Source: Deltaproteobacteria bacterium (lineage in GTDB: Bacteria > Myxococcota > Myxococcia > Myxococcales > Anaeromyxobacteraceae). From it: a DNA stretch of 64,000 nucleotides. The stretch is taken from NCBI GenBank assembly GCA_016214955.1, contig JACRMN010000001.1, positions 1 to 64,000 on the forward strand, in the 5' to 3' direction. Positions 30,055 through 39,359 of this stretch are shown here, piece after piece. The notes below the pieces were generated by a model. It saw only the letters and a program-made list of their open reading frames with translations, did no database searches and was not told the origin of the DNA. Made by a program: the position numbers and the translations under genes. Positions within the stretch are counted from its first letter, which is position 1; the number at the start of each line of letters is the position of its first letter.

Positions 30055-31272
30055 ATGTCCATTCGCGCCAAGCTCGTCCTCGCCATCGTCCTCACCCTGG
30101 GCGCCTCCGGCCTCGCCAGCGCGCTGCTGGTGCGGGAGCTCTACCTGCGCAGCGCCCGGACCGCCGCCGAGGAGGCCCTGCGGACCGCGGCAGCGGCCTA
30201 TGACCAGCTGGAGCGGAACGACGTGGAGAAGCTGGCCACCGCCCTCGACGTGGCGGTGCACCACCCCGGCCTCCGGGACGCCTTCCAGGCCCGCGACCGG
30301 GAGCGGCTGCAGAGCCTGACCCTGCCCATCCACCAGATGCTCAAGGGGGAGCACGGCATCGGCCACTGGAACTACATCGAGGCCGATAGCCGGAAGATGT
30401 TCCTGCGGCCGCACCTGCCCGCCAAGTTCGGCGACGTCATCGAGCGCCCGTCGCTCCTCAAGGCCATGTCGCGCCTCGAGACCTCGGCCGGCAAGGAGCT
30501 GGGCAAGAGCGAGTTCGCGCTGCGGGTGGGCCGCCCCTTCTTCGGCGAGGGCCAGAAGCTCATCGGCTACGTCGAGCTGGGGGAGGGGATCACCCACTTC
30601 CTCGGCAAGATGAAGGCGCAGACCGGCAACGACTTCGCCATGTTCATCCACAAGAAGCTGCTCGACCAGTCGGAGTGGGCGCGGACGCGGGGCAACGAGC
30701 GCAACAACTGGAACGACTTCCCCGACGTGGTGGTGGTGAACAGCACCACCACCGACGCCATCGTCGACCCCGCCGCCATCGCCGCCAACGTCGGCGACGG
30801 AAAGGTGCTCGAGGAGCAGGAGCGCGGCGGCGCCACCTTCGCCCGCGGCGTCTTCCCGGTCCGCGATTCCGGAGGCACGGTGGTGGGCGGGCTGGTGGTG
30901 CGTCACGACATCAGCGCGCTCTTCGGCGGGATGCGCACCGGCCTCGTCCAGGCCCTGGGGTTCCTGGTGGCGCTGGCACTGGGCGCGGCCGGCCTCGTCT
31001 ACCTGCTGGTGGACCGGCTCATCTTCCGCCGCCTGCAGCGGATGATGAGCACCATGGAGGACCTCTCGGTCCGGCTGGCCGGCGGCGACTACACGGTGAC
31101 CGCCGGCGCGCCGGATTCGCGCAACGACGAGATCGGCCGCTTCGAGAGCTTCTTCGGCGAGTTCCTCGGGCTGGTGGGCAACACCATGCGGGGACTGGCG
31201 GAACGCAACAAGCAGCTCGCCAAACCGCCGCCGTTGCGCGCACCTGCTCCTCCCGCGCCACCGACGAGATGA
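30055..31272 (+). CDS. Cache-like HAMP membrane sensor without output domain
   Basis: The 405-residue protein has a membrane helix at about residues 8-28, a periplasmic domain of about 265 residues resembling double-Cache-type sensors (GHWNYIEADSRKMFLRPH), a second helix at about 300-322, then a HAMP domain (RRLQRMMSTMEDLSVRLAGG) and a short Pro-rich end. No methyl-accepting, kinase or cyclase domain follows. The partner output is therefore a separate protein; the upstream roadblock proteins are the natural candidates. Confidence 0.8.
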   Translation: MSIRAKLVLAIVLTLGASGLASALLVRELYLRSARTAAEEALRTAAAAYDQLERNDVEKLATALDVAVHHPGLRDAFQARDRERLQSLTLPIHQMLKGEHGIGHWNYIEADSRKMFLRPHLPAKFGDVIERPSLLKAMSRLETSAGKELGKSEFALRVGRPFFGEGQKLIGYVELGEGITHFLGKMKAQTGNDFAMFIHKKLLDQSEWARTRGNERNNWNDFPDVVVVNSTTTDAIVDPAAIAANVGDGKVLEEQERGGATFARGVFPVRDSGGTVVGGLVVRHDISALFGGMRTGLVQALGFLVALALGAAGLVYLLVDRLIFRRLQRMMSTMEDLSVRLAGGDYTVTAGAPDSRNDEIGRFESFFGEFLGLVGNTMRGLAERNKQLAKPPPLRAPAPPAPPTR

Positions 31273-31397
31273 CGCAGGAGCCCAGCGAGTTCCCGCCCGC
31301 ACGCCGGCGGGCCGGGCTATCGTGCCGCCTTCCCATCCTGGCGCTGCCCGCGTCGCCCTGACGGCCGACGCCGGTTCGCACCGCCCAAGGAGCCCCC

Positions 31398-32582
31398 ATG
31401 GCACACCGCAGCGGACGTCACTTCCTTCAGATCCCCGGCCCGACCAACGTCCCCGATCGCGTCTTGCGGGCCATCGCCCAGCCGACCATCGACCACCGCG
31501 GCCCCGAGTTCGGCCTGCTCGGCAAGGAGGTGCTGGCCGGGATGAAGAAGGTCTTCCAGACCAGCGCCGGCGCGGTCTTCATCTTCCCGGGCTCGGGCAC
31601 CGGCTGCTGGGAGGCGGCGCTGGTGAACACCCTGTCGCCCGGCGACAAGGTGCTGATGTTCGACATCGGCCACTTCGCCACCCTGTGGCGCGACGTGGCC
31701 TTGCGGCTCGGGCTGCAGGTGGAGTTCGTGCCCGGCGACTGGCAGAGCGGCGTCACGCCGGAATCCGTGGAGGCCCGCCTGCGCGAGGACTCCGGCCACC
31801 AGATCAAGGCGGTGGCGGTGGTGCACAACGAGACCTCGACCGGCGTCACCAGCCGCGTGGGCGAGATCCGCAAGGCCATCGACCGCGCCGCCCACCCGGC
31901 GCTCTTCCTGGTGGACACCGTCTCGTCGCTGGCCTGCATGGACTACCGGCACGACGAGTGGGGCGTGGACGTGTGCGTGGCCGGCTCGCAGAAGGGGCTG
32001 ATGCTGCCACCCGGGCTGGGCTTCAACGCCGCCAGCCCCAAGGCGCTGGCCGCCGCCAAGTCGGCCAAGCTGCCCCGGTCCTACTGGGACTGGGCGCCGA
32101 TGCTGCGCGACAACGCCGGAGGCTACTTCCCGTACACGCCCTCCACCAACATGCTCTACGGCCTGCGCGAGGCGCTCTCGATGCTGCAGGAGGAGGGGCT
32201 GCCGCAGGTCTTCGCCCGCCACGCCCGCCACGCCGAGGCCACCCGGCGCGCCGCCCAGGCCTGGGGCCTGCCCCTGGGGTGTCGGGTGCCGGCCGAGTAC
32301 TCGAGCTCGGTCACCGCGGTGCGCGTGCCCGAGGGGCTCGACGCCGACGCCGTCCGCAAGGTGGCGCTGGACCGCTTCGACATGTCGCTGGGCACCGGCC
32401 TGGGCAAGCTCAAGGGCAAGGTGTTCCGCATCGGCCACCTGGCCGACTTCAACGACCTGACGCTCCTCGGCACCCTGGCCGGCGTGGAGATGAGCCTGGC
32501 CCTGGCGAAGGTGCCGCACCAGCAGGGCGGCGTCGCCGCGGCCATGCAGTTCCTGGCCGGGGCCGCCGGAAGCGGCAAATAG
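31398..32582 (+). CDS. Class V aminotransferase, serine/alanine-glyoxylate type
   Basis: The 394-residue PLP enzyme opens with QIPGPTNVPDRVL. The PLP lysine lies in CVAGSQKGLMLPPG (residue about 199) and the conserved aspartate in LFLVDTVSSLA. Family members transfer amino groups from Ser or Ala to glyoxylate. AAGGAG precedes the ATG. The next gene, a MatC-like carrier, starts 33 bp later, so amino- or dicarboxylic-acid metabolism is likely; the exact substrate pair cannot be read from the sequence. Confidence 0.88.
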   Translation: MAHRSGRHFLQIPGPTNVPDRVLRAIAQPTIDHRGPEFGLLGKEVLAGMKKVFQTSAGAVFIFPGSGTGCWEAALVNTLSPGDKVLMFDIGHFATLWRDVALRLGLQVEFVPGDWQSGVTPESVEARLREDSGHQIKAVAVVHNETSTGVTSRVGEIRKAIDRAAHPALFLVDTVSSLACMDYRHDEWGVDVCVAGSQKGLMLPPGLGFNAASPKALAAAKSAKLPRSYWDWAPMLRDNAGGYFPYTPSTNMLYGLREALSMLQEEGLPQVFARHARHAEATRRAAQAWGLPLGCRVPAEYSSSVTAVRVPEGLDADAVRKVALDRFDMSLGTGLGKLKGKVFRIGHLADFNDLTLLGTLAGVEMSLALAKVPHQQGGVAAAMQFLAGAAGSGK

Positions 32583-32615
32583 CGAAGCGCCACCCCTCAC
32601 GCAGCGGAGGCCCCT

Positions 32616-33917
32616 TTGAACGTCCCCGTTCTCTCCCTGATCCTGCTCGTCATCGCCGTCCTCATCAGCTGCTTCACGCCGCTCAACATCGGCGCGCTGG
32701 CGGTGGGCTTCTCGCTCATCATCGGCTACGTCGGCAACGTGAAGGTGGGCGACATCGTCAAGGGTTACCCGGCCAACCTGCTGCTGCTGCTGGCCGGCAC
32801 CACCTACCTGTTCTCCATCGCCCAGACCAACGGGACGCTCGACAAGGTGGCCCGCTACGCGGTGAAGATGGTGAGGGGCCGGGCGGCGCTCTTGCCCATC
32901 GTGCTCTTCTTCCTGGCCTTCGGTCTCTCCGCCATGGGGCCGGGCCAGATCACCATCTCGGCGCTCCTGGCGCCCATCTCGATGATGCTGGCCGCCGAGG
33001 TGGGAATCAGCCCGCTGCTCATGGCCCTGGTGGTGGGCAACGGCGCCCAGGCCGGCGCCATGTCGCCGCTCGCCCCTCCCGGCATCATCTCCGCCAACCT
33101 GCTGGCCAAGCAGGGGCTGACCGGGGTGGGAGGAGTGCTCTGGCTCAACATGCTCATCGTCCACGTGGCGGTGACGGTGCTCGCCTACTTCCTCTTCGGT
33201 GGCCTGAAGCTCTGGAAGGAGGAATCCTCCACCCAGGCAGAGAGCCTCAAGAAGATGCAGGTGGAGCCCTTCGACAGGGCCCAGATCGCCACCCTGGCCG
33301 GCATCGGCCTCCTGGTCGCCGCCGCGCTCTTCTTCACCCTGGCCCCGCTGGCCAGCCCAGCGCTCAAGAAGCTGCCCGAGTTCCACATCGGGCTCGGCGC
33401 CTTCCTGATCGGCGCCATGCTCTCGCTCGGCAAGGTGGTGGACGAGCCCAAGGCCATCAAGGCCATGCCCTGGGCCACCATCCTGATGGTCACCGGCGTC
33501 ACCGTGCTGGTGGAGCTGATGAAGAACGTGGGCGGCATCGACCTCTTCGCCAGGCTCATCGCCAAGATGTCCACGCCCGGGACCGTGACCCTGGTGGCCG
33601 GCTTCTGGTCGGGCCTGGTCTCGGCCTACGCCAGCACCACCGGCGTCATCCTGCCGGCCTTCCTGCCCATGGCGAGCCCGCTCCTCAAGGAGCTGGGCGG
33701 CGGCAACCTGCTGGCGCTGGTCTCCTCGATCATCGTCTGCGGGTTCGTGGTGGACCTCTCGCCCCTCTCCACCACCGGCGCGGTCTTCATCGCCAACGCC
33801 CAGCCCACCCACGACAAGAACAAGCTCTTCCGCGACATGCTGATCTGGGGCTTCTCGATGGCGGTGGTGGGCGCCGTCGTCAGCTGGCTCGCCTTCACCG
33901 TGCTGGGCCTGCCGTAG
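32616..33917 (+). CDS. MatC-like dicarboxylate carrier
   Basis: The 433-residue protein has about 11-12 hydrophobic segments and matches the MatC/ion-transporter superfamily layout, with duplicated signatures GNGAQAGAMSPLAPPG and SPLSTTGAVF in the two halves. MatC-type proteins import malonate or other dicarboxylates. The TTG start is supported by GGAGG at 32606-32610, 5 bases upstream. It is in one operon with the aminotransferase and ends at a strong hairpin. Confidence 0.85.
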   Translation: MNVPVLSLILLVIAVLISCFTPLNIGALAVGFSLIIGYVGNVKVGDIVKGYPANLLLLLAGTTYLFSIAQTNGTLDKVARYAVKMVRGRAALLPIVLFFLAFGLSAMGPGQITISALLAPISMMLAAEVGISPLLMALVVGNGAQAGAMSPLAPPGIISANLLAKQGLTGVGGVLWLNMLIVHVAVTVLAYFLFGGLKLWKEESSTQAESLKKMQVEPFDRAQIATLAGIGLLVAAALFFTLAPLASPALKKLPEFHIGLGAFLIGAMLSLGKVVDEPKAIKAMPWATILMVTGVTVLVELMKNVGGIDLFARLIAKMSTPGTVTLVAGFWSGLVSAYASTTGVILPAFLPMASPLLKELGGGNLLALVSSIIVCGFVVDLSPLSTTGAVFIANAQPTHDKNKLFRDMLIWGFSMAVVGAVVSWLAFTVLGLP

Positions 33918-33925
33918 CCGGATCT

Positions 33926-33954
33926 CCCGCGCCCCGGCAGCCCCGGGGCGCGGG
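33926..33954. terminator. Bidirectional hairpin terminator
   Basis: A perfect 12-bp stem (CCCGCGCCCCGG and its complement) with a 5-base loop lies in the 38-bp gap between two convergent genes. Confidence 0.75.
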
Positions 33955-33955
33955 C

Positions 33956-35449
33956 TCAGCGCGAGAGCGGTAGCCGCATCTCGCGGGCGAGGGATCGCGG
34001 CAGCACCCACTCGCGCTCCTGCGCCAGCGCCTCCCGGACCCGCGCCGCCTGCGCGGCGGGGAGGGCCGGGCAGGCGCCGGTGTCCGCCCAGGCCAGGGCG
34101 GCGGCCAGGCGCGCCTCGGCCGGGTCGCCCAGGGCGTGGAGGAAGTCGTCGGCCACGGCGCAGCCGGGGAAGCTGGCGCCGCCGGTGCCCCCCGGGACGA
34201 GTCCGTCGGCGTAGTCGCCGAAGCCCTTGGCGTTCACCCCCTGGAACTGGATGCTGAACCAGGTCGTGCCGCAGTTGTCCTTCGGGTAGAAGCCGTAGGG
34301 CTTGCCGCAGGTGGTGGTGCCGATCTGGTAGACGGGCAGGTCGACGCCGGCGAGTCCGTTCATCAGCGACTCGCTGGCCGAGCAGGTGCCGCCGCCGGTG
34401 AGGACGATGAGCCGCGGCAGCGAGAGCGTGGGCAGCGCCGAGCCCCGCGAGCCGAAGTACCGGTAGGGATAGAAGGGCATGTCGACCGTGCCGCCGGCGA
34501 CGGGGTCGATGCCCGGGTACTTGTCGTTGAAGATGGTGCGCTCGAAGATCCGCGCGCTGGTGCGCGCCGGCCCGGCCAGCATGTAGGCGGTCTGGCTGGC
34601 CACCAGCATGTACCCGCCGCCGTTGTAGCGGAGGTCGAGCACCACGTCGTCGACGCCGGCGGCGCGCACCTGGGTGATGGCGGAGGTCATCCCGGCCTCG
34701 GCGGCCTGCAGGTGGTCGTTCATGATCACGTAGCCGACCTTGCGCCCGCCCGGGCTCTGGACGACGACCGGGGCCGGGACCGGAGTCATGGCGACGGTGG
34801 CCGGCGTCATGGTCACCGACCGTGAGAGCGAGGCGCCGGCGTCGGCGAGCACCAGGGTGTGCGGCGTGGTGTCGGCGGGGAAGAGGCCGCCGTTGATCAC
34901 GGCCGGGTCGCCGTCGAGGAGCACGGCGCCGTCCACCTCCAGGATCTCGGCGCCTCGATCGATCGAGGCCCGGGCCGCGGGCGAGCCGGGCTCCACGTAG
35001 GCCACCAGCGCCCGGCGGGGCGGCGACCGGGAGAGGAGGACGACCTGCATCCCGTAGCCGAGCTCGCTGCCGCTGCTGGCGAGTGCCTCCCACTCCGCGG
35101 TGGGCATGTGGAAGTGGAACTGGTCCCGGGCCCTCCCCGAGGCGGTCAGCGCCGGCGTCTTCAGTACCTCGAAGTAGTCCTGCGGCGTGGCGTAGCCGGT
35201 GGGGTCGAGGTCGGTGCGGGCGGCCACCTCGCGGTACCAGAGGTACAGGTCGTCGGTCCAGGCGCGCAGCCAGGCCTTCTCGTCGGCCGCCGTGCCGGCC
35301 CTGTCGCCGGTGCCGGGGCGCGGGCTCTGGCACTTGCCTGCCAGCGCGTCGGAGGGGAACGAGGGGGCGTGCGTCGTCTTGCTGGAGCAGGCCGAGGCCA
35401 GGAGGGCCAGGGTGAGGGCGGTGGTGGCCAGGTGGCTGGGCGTCTTCAC
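33956..35449 (-). CDS. S41-family peptidase lipoprotein
   Basis: The 497-residue protein has a signal peptide with a lipobox-like ASAC near residue 21. Then come an N-terminal helical region, a PDZ-like part (VEPGSPAARASIDRGAEILEVD) and the S41 protease core (DVVLDLRYNGGGY; catalytic Ser probably in GGTCSASESL). S41 enzymes are C-terminal-processing or TSP-like proteases. The GTG start has GGAGGT upstream. A second, unrelated-looking S41 member lies at 40132. Confidence 0.85.
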   Translation of the reverse strand: MKTPSHLATTALTLALLASACSSKTTHAPSFPSDALAGKCQSPRPGTGDRAGTAADEKAWLRAWTDDLYLWYREVAARTDLDPTGYATPQDYFEVLKTPALTASGRARDQFHFHMPTAEWEALASSGSELGYGMQVVLLSRSPPRRALVAYVEPGSPAARASIDRGAEILEVDGAVLLDGDPAVINGGLFPADTTPHTLVLADAGASLSRSVTMTPATVAMTPVPAPVVVQSPGGRKVGYVIMNDHLQAAEAGMTSAITQVRAAGVDDVVLDLRYNGGGYMLVASQTAYMLAGPARTSARIFERTIFNDKYPGIDPVAGGTVDMPFYPYRYFGSRGSALPTLSLPRLIVLTGGGTCSASESLMNGLAGVDLPVYQIGTTTCGKPYGFYPKDNCGTTWFSIQFQGVNAKGFGDYADGLVPGGTGGASFPGCAVADDFLHALGDPAEARLAAALAWADTGACPALPAAQAARVREALAQEREWVLPRSLAREMRLPLSR

Positions 35450-35595
35450 GGGACCTCCGTGCGTGGGCTAGCACGCGAGCCCGCCGCGGGGAAACCCCTG
35501 GCCCCGGGCGGGCAGTTCCGCGCCGCGGGCCTCCGTCCCGGGCGTGGACTGAACGCGCGGGCAGAGCCGGGGCGAGCGGCCGGCCCCCGAGCGCG

Positions 35596-36261
35596 CTAGC
35601 GGCGAGCGGCCCGCCGTCGCGGCCTGCGGAGCGCGCGGACACGCCCGCTCTCGCCGCCCCCGGCGTAGAGGAGGGCACCGCGGTCCGCCTCCAGCCCGCT
35701 CACCATCGTTCCCGCCGGCATCACCATGCGGGAGAGCACCGCGCCCGTCCGAGGGTCCACCTGCCGGACGTCGGAGTCGTCGCCCTCCCAGGTCCCGTGC
35801 CAGAGCTCGCCGTCCACCCAGGTGACCCCGGTGACGAATCGGTTCGACTCCAGGGTGCGCAGGATGGCGCCGGTCTCGGGGTGGATCTGGATGATCTTCC
35901 GGTCGCGGTACTGCCCGACCCACAGCGTGCCCTCGGCCCAGGTGAGCCCGGAGTCGCTCCCGCCGCCCGGGGCCGGGATCGACGAGAGCACCTCGCCCGT
36001 CGCCGGGTCGATGCGCTGGATGCGATCGCCCGCGATCTGGAAGAGGTGCCGGCCGTCGAAGGCCGTCCCGGCGTCGGCGGGGACGTCAAGGACTCGCTCG
36101 ACCTGGCCGCTCGCGGGGTGGAAGGCCTGGAGCCTGTCGCCGCTCGCGAACCAGACCAGGCGGCCGTCGAAGCTGACGCCGTGCACGTGGGGCGCGCCCG
36201 GGAAGGGGCCGTACTCGCGCACGATCTCCGCCGCCTGCTCGATGTCGTCCTTGCCGGCCAT
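35596..36261 (-). CDS. Small beta-propeller protein, SMP-30/glutamine-cyclotransferase-like
   Basis: The protein has about 221 residues. It contains repeated propeller blades (HGVSFDGRLVWFASGDRLQ, GLTWAEGTLWVGQYRDRKI, GVTWVDGELWHGTW). It has no signal peptide and an Arg-rich end (RRPRRRAARR). ATG 36261 is preferred because AGGAGG sits 6 bases upstream; ATG 36279 is in frame. It follows the regulator gene after 20 bp on the same strand, so it may be the regulator's target or ligand-handling partner. Catalytic activity is unproven. Confidence 0.7.
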   Translation of the reverse strand: MAGKDDIEQAAEIVREYGPFPGAPHVHGVSFDGRLVWFASGDRLQAFHPASGQVERVLDVPADAGTAFDGRHLFQIAGDRIQRIDPATGEVLSSIPAPGGGSDSGLTWAEGTLWVGQYRDRKIIQIHPETGAILRTLESNRFVTGVTWVDGELWHGTWEGDDSDVRQVDPRTGAVLSRMVMPAGTMVSGLEADRGALLYAGGGESGRVRALRRPRRRAARR

Positions 36262-36281
36262 CGCGTCCTCCTCTCGCATGG

Positions 36282-37502
36282 CTATCCGAACCCACCCGCA
36301 GCCGGGAGCAACAAGTGCGTCGCGAATCCGGCGACCGGGGCGGAGAGCCAGCGCCGGGCGCGGCCGCGGCCCAGCGCGCGCACCTGGCCCGCCTCCGCCA
36401 GGGCAGCGAGGGTCCGCTGCACGGTCCGCGGGCTCGCGCCCAGGGCCAGTGCCAGCGCCGAGGTGGACCAGGCCTCGCCGTCGGCCAGCAGCGCCAGCAC
36501 CGAGGCTCCGGGGCTGTCGATGGGCGGCGCCAGCAGCTGGACGGGGCCGGTCCCGCGCGCCACCAGGGCGAAGCCGTCGGCGGTGGCCCGGACCTCGGCC
36601 AGCCCGCGAAGCTCGCGGCGCAGGCGGGCCATCCCCACGCGGAGGCGCACGCGGTGGGAGGCGTTGGGCCGGCGGGCGCCGAAGGCCTGCTCGATGAGCG
36701 CGTCCCGGCGCGCCGCCCCCGGCCAGGCCTCCGCGAGCACGCGCAGCAGGCCGAACAGCGCCGGCCGGCGGCCGAGGCGAACGACGTGGCCGCCGCGGCG
36801 CACCACCCGCCGGCAGCCGTCCACCAGCAGGCCGGGCGCGCCCACCAGCACCTCGACCTCGTCCGGGGTCAGGGAGCGTGCCTCGCCCGCGGTCACCAGC
36901 CGCGCCGCCGGCAGCGTCAGGGCCCGGCCGGCCTCCTCGACCTCGGCCGCCAGGGCTCCGATCCCCGACTGGCTCGCCGCCTCCCGCGCGGCGGCCAGGG
37001 CCTCGTGCGCCCGGGCGGCCCGCCCGTGGCGCAGCGCGATCTCGCAGGCCACCAGCGCGGCGAGGGCCCGGAGGTGGGGAGGGGATGCGCGGAGGGGGAG
37101 GCGGGAGGCGGCGGTGTCGGCCTCGTTCACGCGGCCGAGCAGGAGGAGGCGGCGAGCCTGGAGCAGGCGGGCATGCGTCGCGTTCTCCCGGTCGCCGCGG
37201 GCGGCCAAGGTGCGCGCGGCCCGGGCCAGGGCGGCCGGCGGCCAGGCCAGGTCCCGGGCTGCCAGCGCCACCTCGGCCTCGGCGGTCCTGCAGCGGGCGC
37301 GCGCCAGCACCTCCCGCGGCCCGAAGCTCCCTGCAGCACGCCGCAGGAGCTCGCGCGCCCGCCCCAGGTCGCCGAGCTGTGCCATGGCGATCCCGCGGAG
37401 CGCCAGGGCCGCGGGATCGTCTCGCAGGGCGACCTGCCGGAGCGCGCCGAGCGGATCCCCGGCGCGGAGCGCGCGTCCGGCCGCGGTGACGGCGGAGTCC
37501 AT
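36282..37502 (-). CDS. TPR regulator with winged-helix DNA-binding domains
   Basis: The 406-residue protein has N-terminal TPR-like helices (about 1-200) and a winged-helix region of the OmpR/PhoB type (about 230-315, GGHVVRLGRRPALFGLL to LRRELRGLAEVRATADGF). A second HTH follows near the end (WSTSALALALGASPRTVQRT). Upstream is TAGGAT six bases before the ATG and an 18-bp palindrome at 37544-37561 that may be its operator. It is likely a local regulator of itself and the propeller gene. Confidence 0.7.
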   Translation of the reverse strand: MDSAVTAAGRALRAGDPLGALRQVALRDDPAALALRGIAMAQLGDLGRARELLRRAAGSFGPREVLARARCRTAEAEVALAARDLAWPPAALARAARTLAARGDRENATHARLLQARRLLLLGRVNEADTAASRLPLRASPPHLRALAALVACEIALRHGRAARAHEALAAAREAASQSGIGALAAEVEEAGRALTLPAARLVTAGEARSLTPDEVEVLVGAPGLLVDGCRRVVRRGGHVVRLGRRPALFGLLRVLAEAWPGAARRDALIEQAFGARRPNASHRVRLRVGMARLRRELRGLAEVRATADGFALVARGTGPVQLLAPPIDSPGASVLALLADGEAWSTSALALALGASPRTVQRTLAALAEAGQVRALGRGRARRWLSAPVAGFATHLLLPAAGGFG

Positions 37503-37543
37503 GGCGAGATCCTAGGGGATGGCCGGGACCGATCGCATGCCGC

Positions 37544-37561
37544 CCCGGGTCGCGACCCGGG
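37544..37561. promoter_or_regulatory. Perfect 18-bp palindrome upstream of the TPR regulator
   Basis: CCCGGGTCGCGACCCGGG is fully self-complementary, 42 bp before the regulator start and 66 bp after the transporter stop. It could be an operator for the regulator or a terminator of the transporter gene. Confidence 0.45.
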
Positions 37562-37627
37562 CGGTTCGCCCCGGGTGAGGAGCGTGCCGCCGCTGCGGCC
37601 CCGGACCGGCCGGCGGCGAAGGGACCC

Positions 37628-38743
37628 TCACCGGCCGGCGGTGGCGAGCGGCCCGCGCAGCCGCCAGGCGAGCGGCAGGGTGACGAGGACCATGGCGGCC
37701 ACCGCCGCCAGCAGTACCGGCACGCTGGCGAGGTCCCCGATCCAGCCGTAGAGCGCCGGCGAGAGCGCGCCGGCCCCGATGGTGCCCGTGTAGAAGGCGC
37801 TGAAGGCGCGGGTCCGCCGCGCCGGCGCCACCAACTCCGGCACGGTGCCGTAGAGCACCGACGAGGTCCCGTTGAGGCAGAGGCCGATGGCCGGCAGGAG
37901 CGCCAGGGCGTAGGGGAGGGGAAGGGGGAGGATGGCCAGGATCCCGGCCGCGGTGAGTCCCTCGGTGATCAGCACGGTGGCGACCACGCCGATGCGCGCG
38001 CCCAGGAAGCCGCAGGCCAGCTTGCCCGCCGCGCCGCCCGCGAAGACCAGGGTGAAGGCCGCGCCGAGCGTCCCCACCGATGCGCCCTTGGCGGTGAGCA
38101 GGTAGGGCAGGAAGGTGAGGAAGCCCATGCGCGTGGCGCTGTCGATGACGCCGATGGCGCACAGGAGCGCGAAGCCGCGCCCCGCCGGCCCATGCGCGTC
38201 GCTCGCGGCGGGGGAGCCGCTGCCGGCCGCCACCGGGGCCGGCTGCCGGGGGAGCAGCAGGGGGCCGGCCGAGGCCGCCACCGCGGCGGCGCCCAGGAGC
38301 GCCATGGTGGGGCGCCACGGCCAGAAGGTGAGCAGCGCGGCCACCAGGGCCGGGACCGCCATCTTCCCCACGTCGCCGGCGAAGTTGTAGGCGGCGAGCC
38401 GTTCCCGGGAGCGGTGCCCCTCGGAGACGGCGGCCACCGCGCCGGAAGCGAGAGGGTGCTGCGCGCTCCCTCCGGCGCCGCCCAGCAGGAGCGCCGCCAG
38501 GGCAGCCAGGAGGGTGCCGGAGGCGCCCGCCAGCAGCCAGGCGATGCCCACCAGCGCCGTGCCCAGGGCCAGGACGACGCGGCCCGAGAGCCGCTCGGCC
38601 GCCGCCGTGGCGGGGCGCTGGAAGGCGGCCATGGCGCAGTGGCCGTCGAGGCTGGCAAGAGCCTTGCCTGGAGCAATGGCCGATGTTGGCGGCGGCGAGC
38701 GCTGGGCGGTGGCCAGGAAGCCGGCTGGCGCAAACTGCCGCAT
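37628..38743 (-). CDS. MFS transporter lacking its first membrane helices
   Basis: The 371-residue protein, from RLSGRVVLALGTALVGIAW onward, matches MFS carriers of the Fsr-like type, with the usual central and C-terminal helices (DSATRMGFLTFLPYLL, LYGTVPELVAPARRTRAF). The first about 50 residues are polar and low complexity and contain no membrane helix where helices 1-2 should be. The 5' end is therefore probably replaced or truncated, and function as a transporter is doubtful. ATG 38743 is the annotated start; no ribosome-binding site is obvious. Confidence 0.6.
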   Translation of the reverse strand: MRQFAPAGFLATAQRSPPPTSAIAPGKALASLDGHCAMAAFQRPATAAAERLSGRVVLALGTALVGIAWLLAGASGTLLAALAALLLGGAGGSAQHPLASGAVAAVSEGHRSRERLAAYNFAGDVGKMAVPALVAALLTFWPWRPTMALLGAAAVAASAGPLLLPRQPAPVAAGSGSPAASDAHGPAGRGFALLCAIGVIDSATRMGFLTFLPYLLTAKGASVGTLGAAFTLVFAGGAAGKLACGFLGARIGVVATVLITEGLTAAGILAILPLPLPYALALLPAIGLCLNGTSSVLYGTVPELVAPARRTRAFSAFYTGTIGAGALSPALYGWIGDLASVPVLLAAVAAMVLVTLPLAWRLRGPLATAGR

Positions 38744-38822
38744 ACCCGTTCCGGACGTCAGAATCGACTCCCCGTGCTGTCAGGTCGGCGGAGCGCTTCG
38801 GGCGCCTTTCGACGGAGGGTCG

Positions 38823-39359
38823 ATGGTCATCGACGTGAAGCGGATGCTGGCGGGTGGTCTGGCGGCGGGTGTGCTCATCAACCTGAGCGCGCTGGCCATG
38901 GTGCCGGCGGTGGGAGAGCAGATGGAGGCGGCGCTCCGGGAGCGCGGGATCGCGCCCCTGGGGCCGGCGGCGGCGGCGTGGGTGGTGGTGCTCTCGCTCA
39001 TCCTGGGGGTGATCCTGGTGTGGCTCTACGCGGCCATCGAGCCGCGGCTCGGCCCCGGGACGCAGACGGCGGCCGTGGCGGCCCTGCTGGTGTGGTTCCT
39101 GGCCTACTGCGCGCCCAACGTCTCCAACGTGGTCTTCGGCTTCATGCCGCTCGGGCTCACGGTGGTGGGGACGGTGTGGGGCCTGGTGGAGCTGCTGCTG
39201 GCGGGGGCCGTGGGCGCGTGCATCTACAGGGGGCGGCAGGCCAGGACGCGAGCCCTGGCGGGGAGGGGAACCGTGCGGACCATCGTCCGCGAGCGGCACG
39301 GGCGGCCGCAGGCGCTGCAGCCGCCCGAGGTCGAGCTGGGGGGAGGGCACCGCACATGA
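38823..39359 (+). CDS. Small four-helix membrane protein of unknown function
   Basis: The 178-residue protein has four hydrophobic segments (MLAGGLAAGVLINLSALAMV, WVVVLSLILGVILVWLYAAI, AAVAALLVWFLAYCAP, LGLTVVGTVWGLVELLLAGA) and a basic cytoplasmic tail. GGAGG precedes the ATG. Its stop overlaps the start of the NAD(P)-binding protein gene (ATGA), so they form a coupled pair. No family was recognised with confidence. Confidence 0.75.
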   Translation: MVIDVKRMLAGGLAAGVLINLSALAMVPAVGEQMEAALRERGIAPLGPAAAAWVVVLSLILGVILVWLYAAIEPRLGPGTQTAAVAALLVWFLAYCAPNVSNVVFGFMPLGLTVVGTVWGLVELLLAGAVGACIYRGRQARTRALAGRGTVRTIVRERHGRPQALQPPEVELGGGHRT

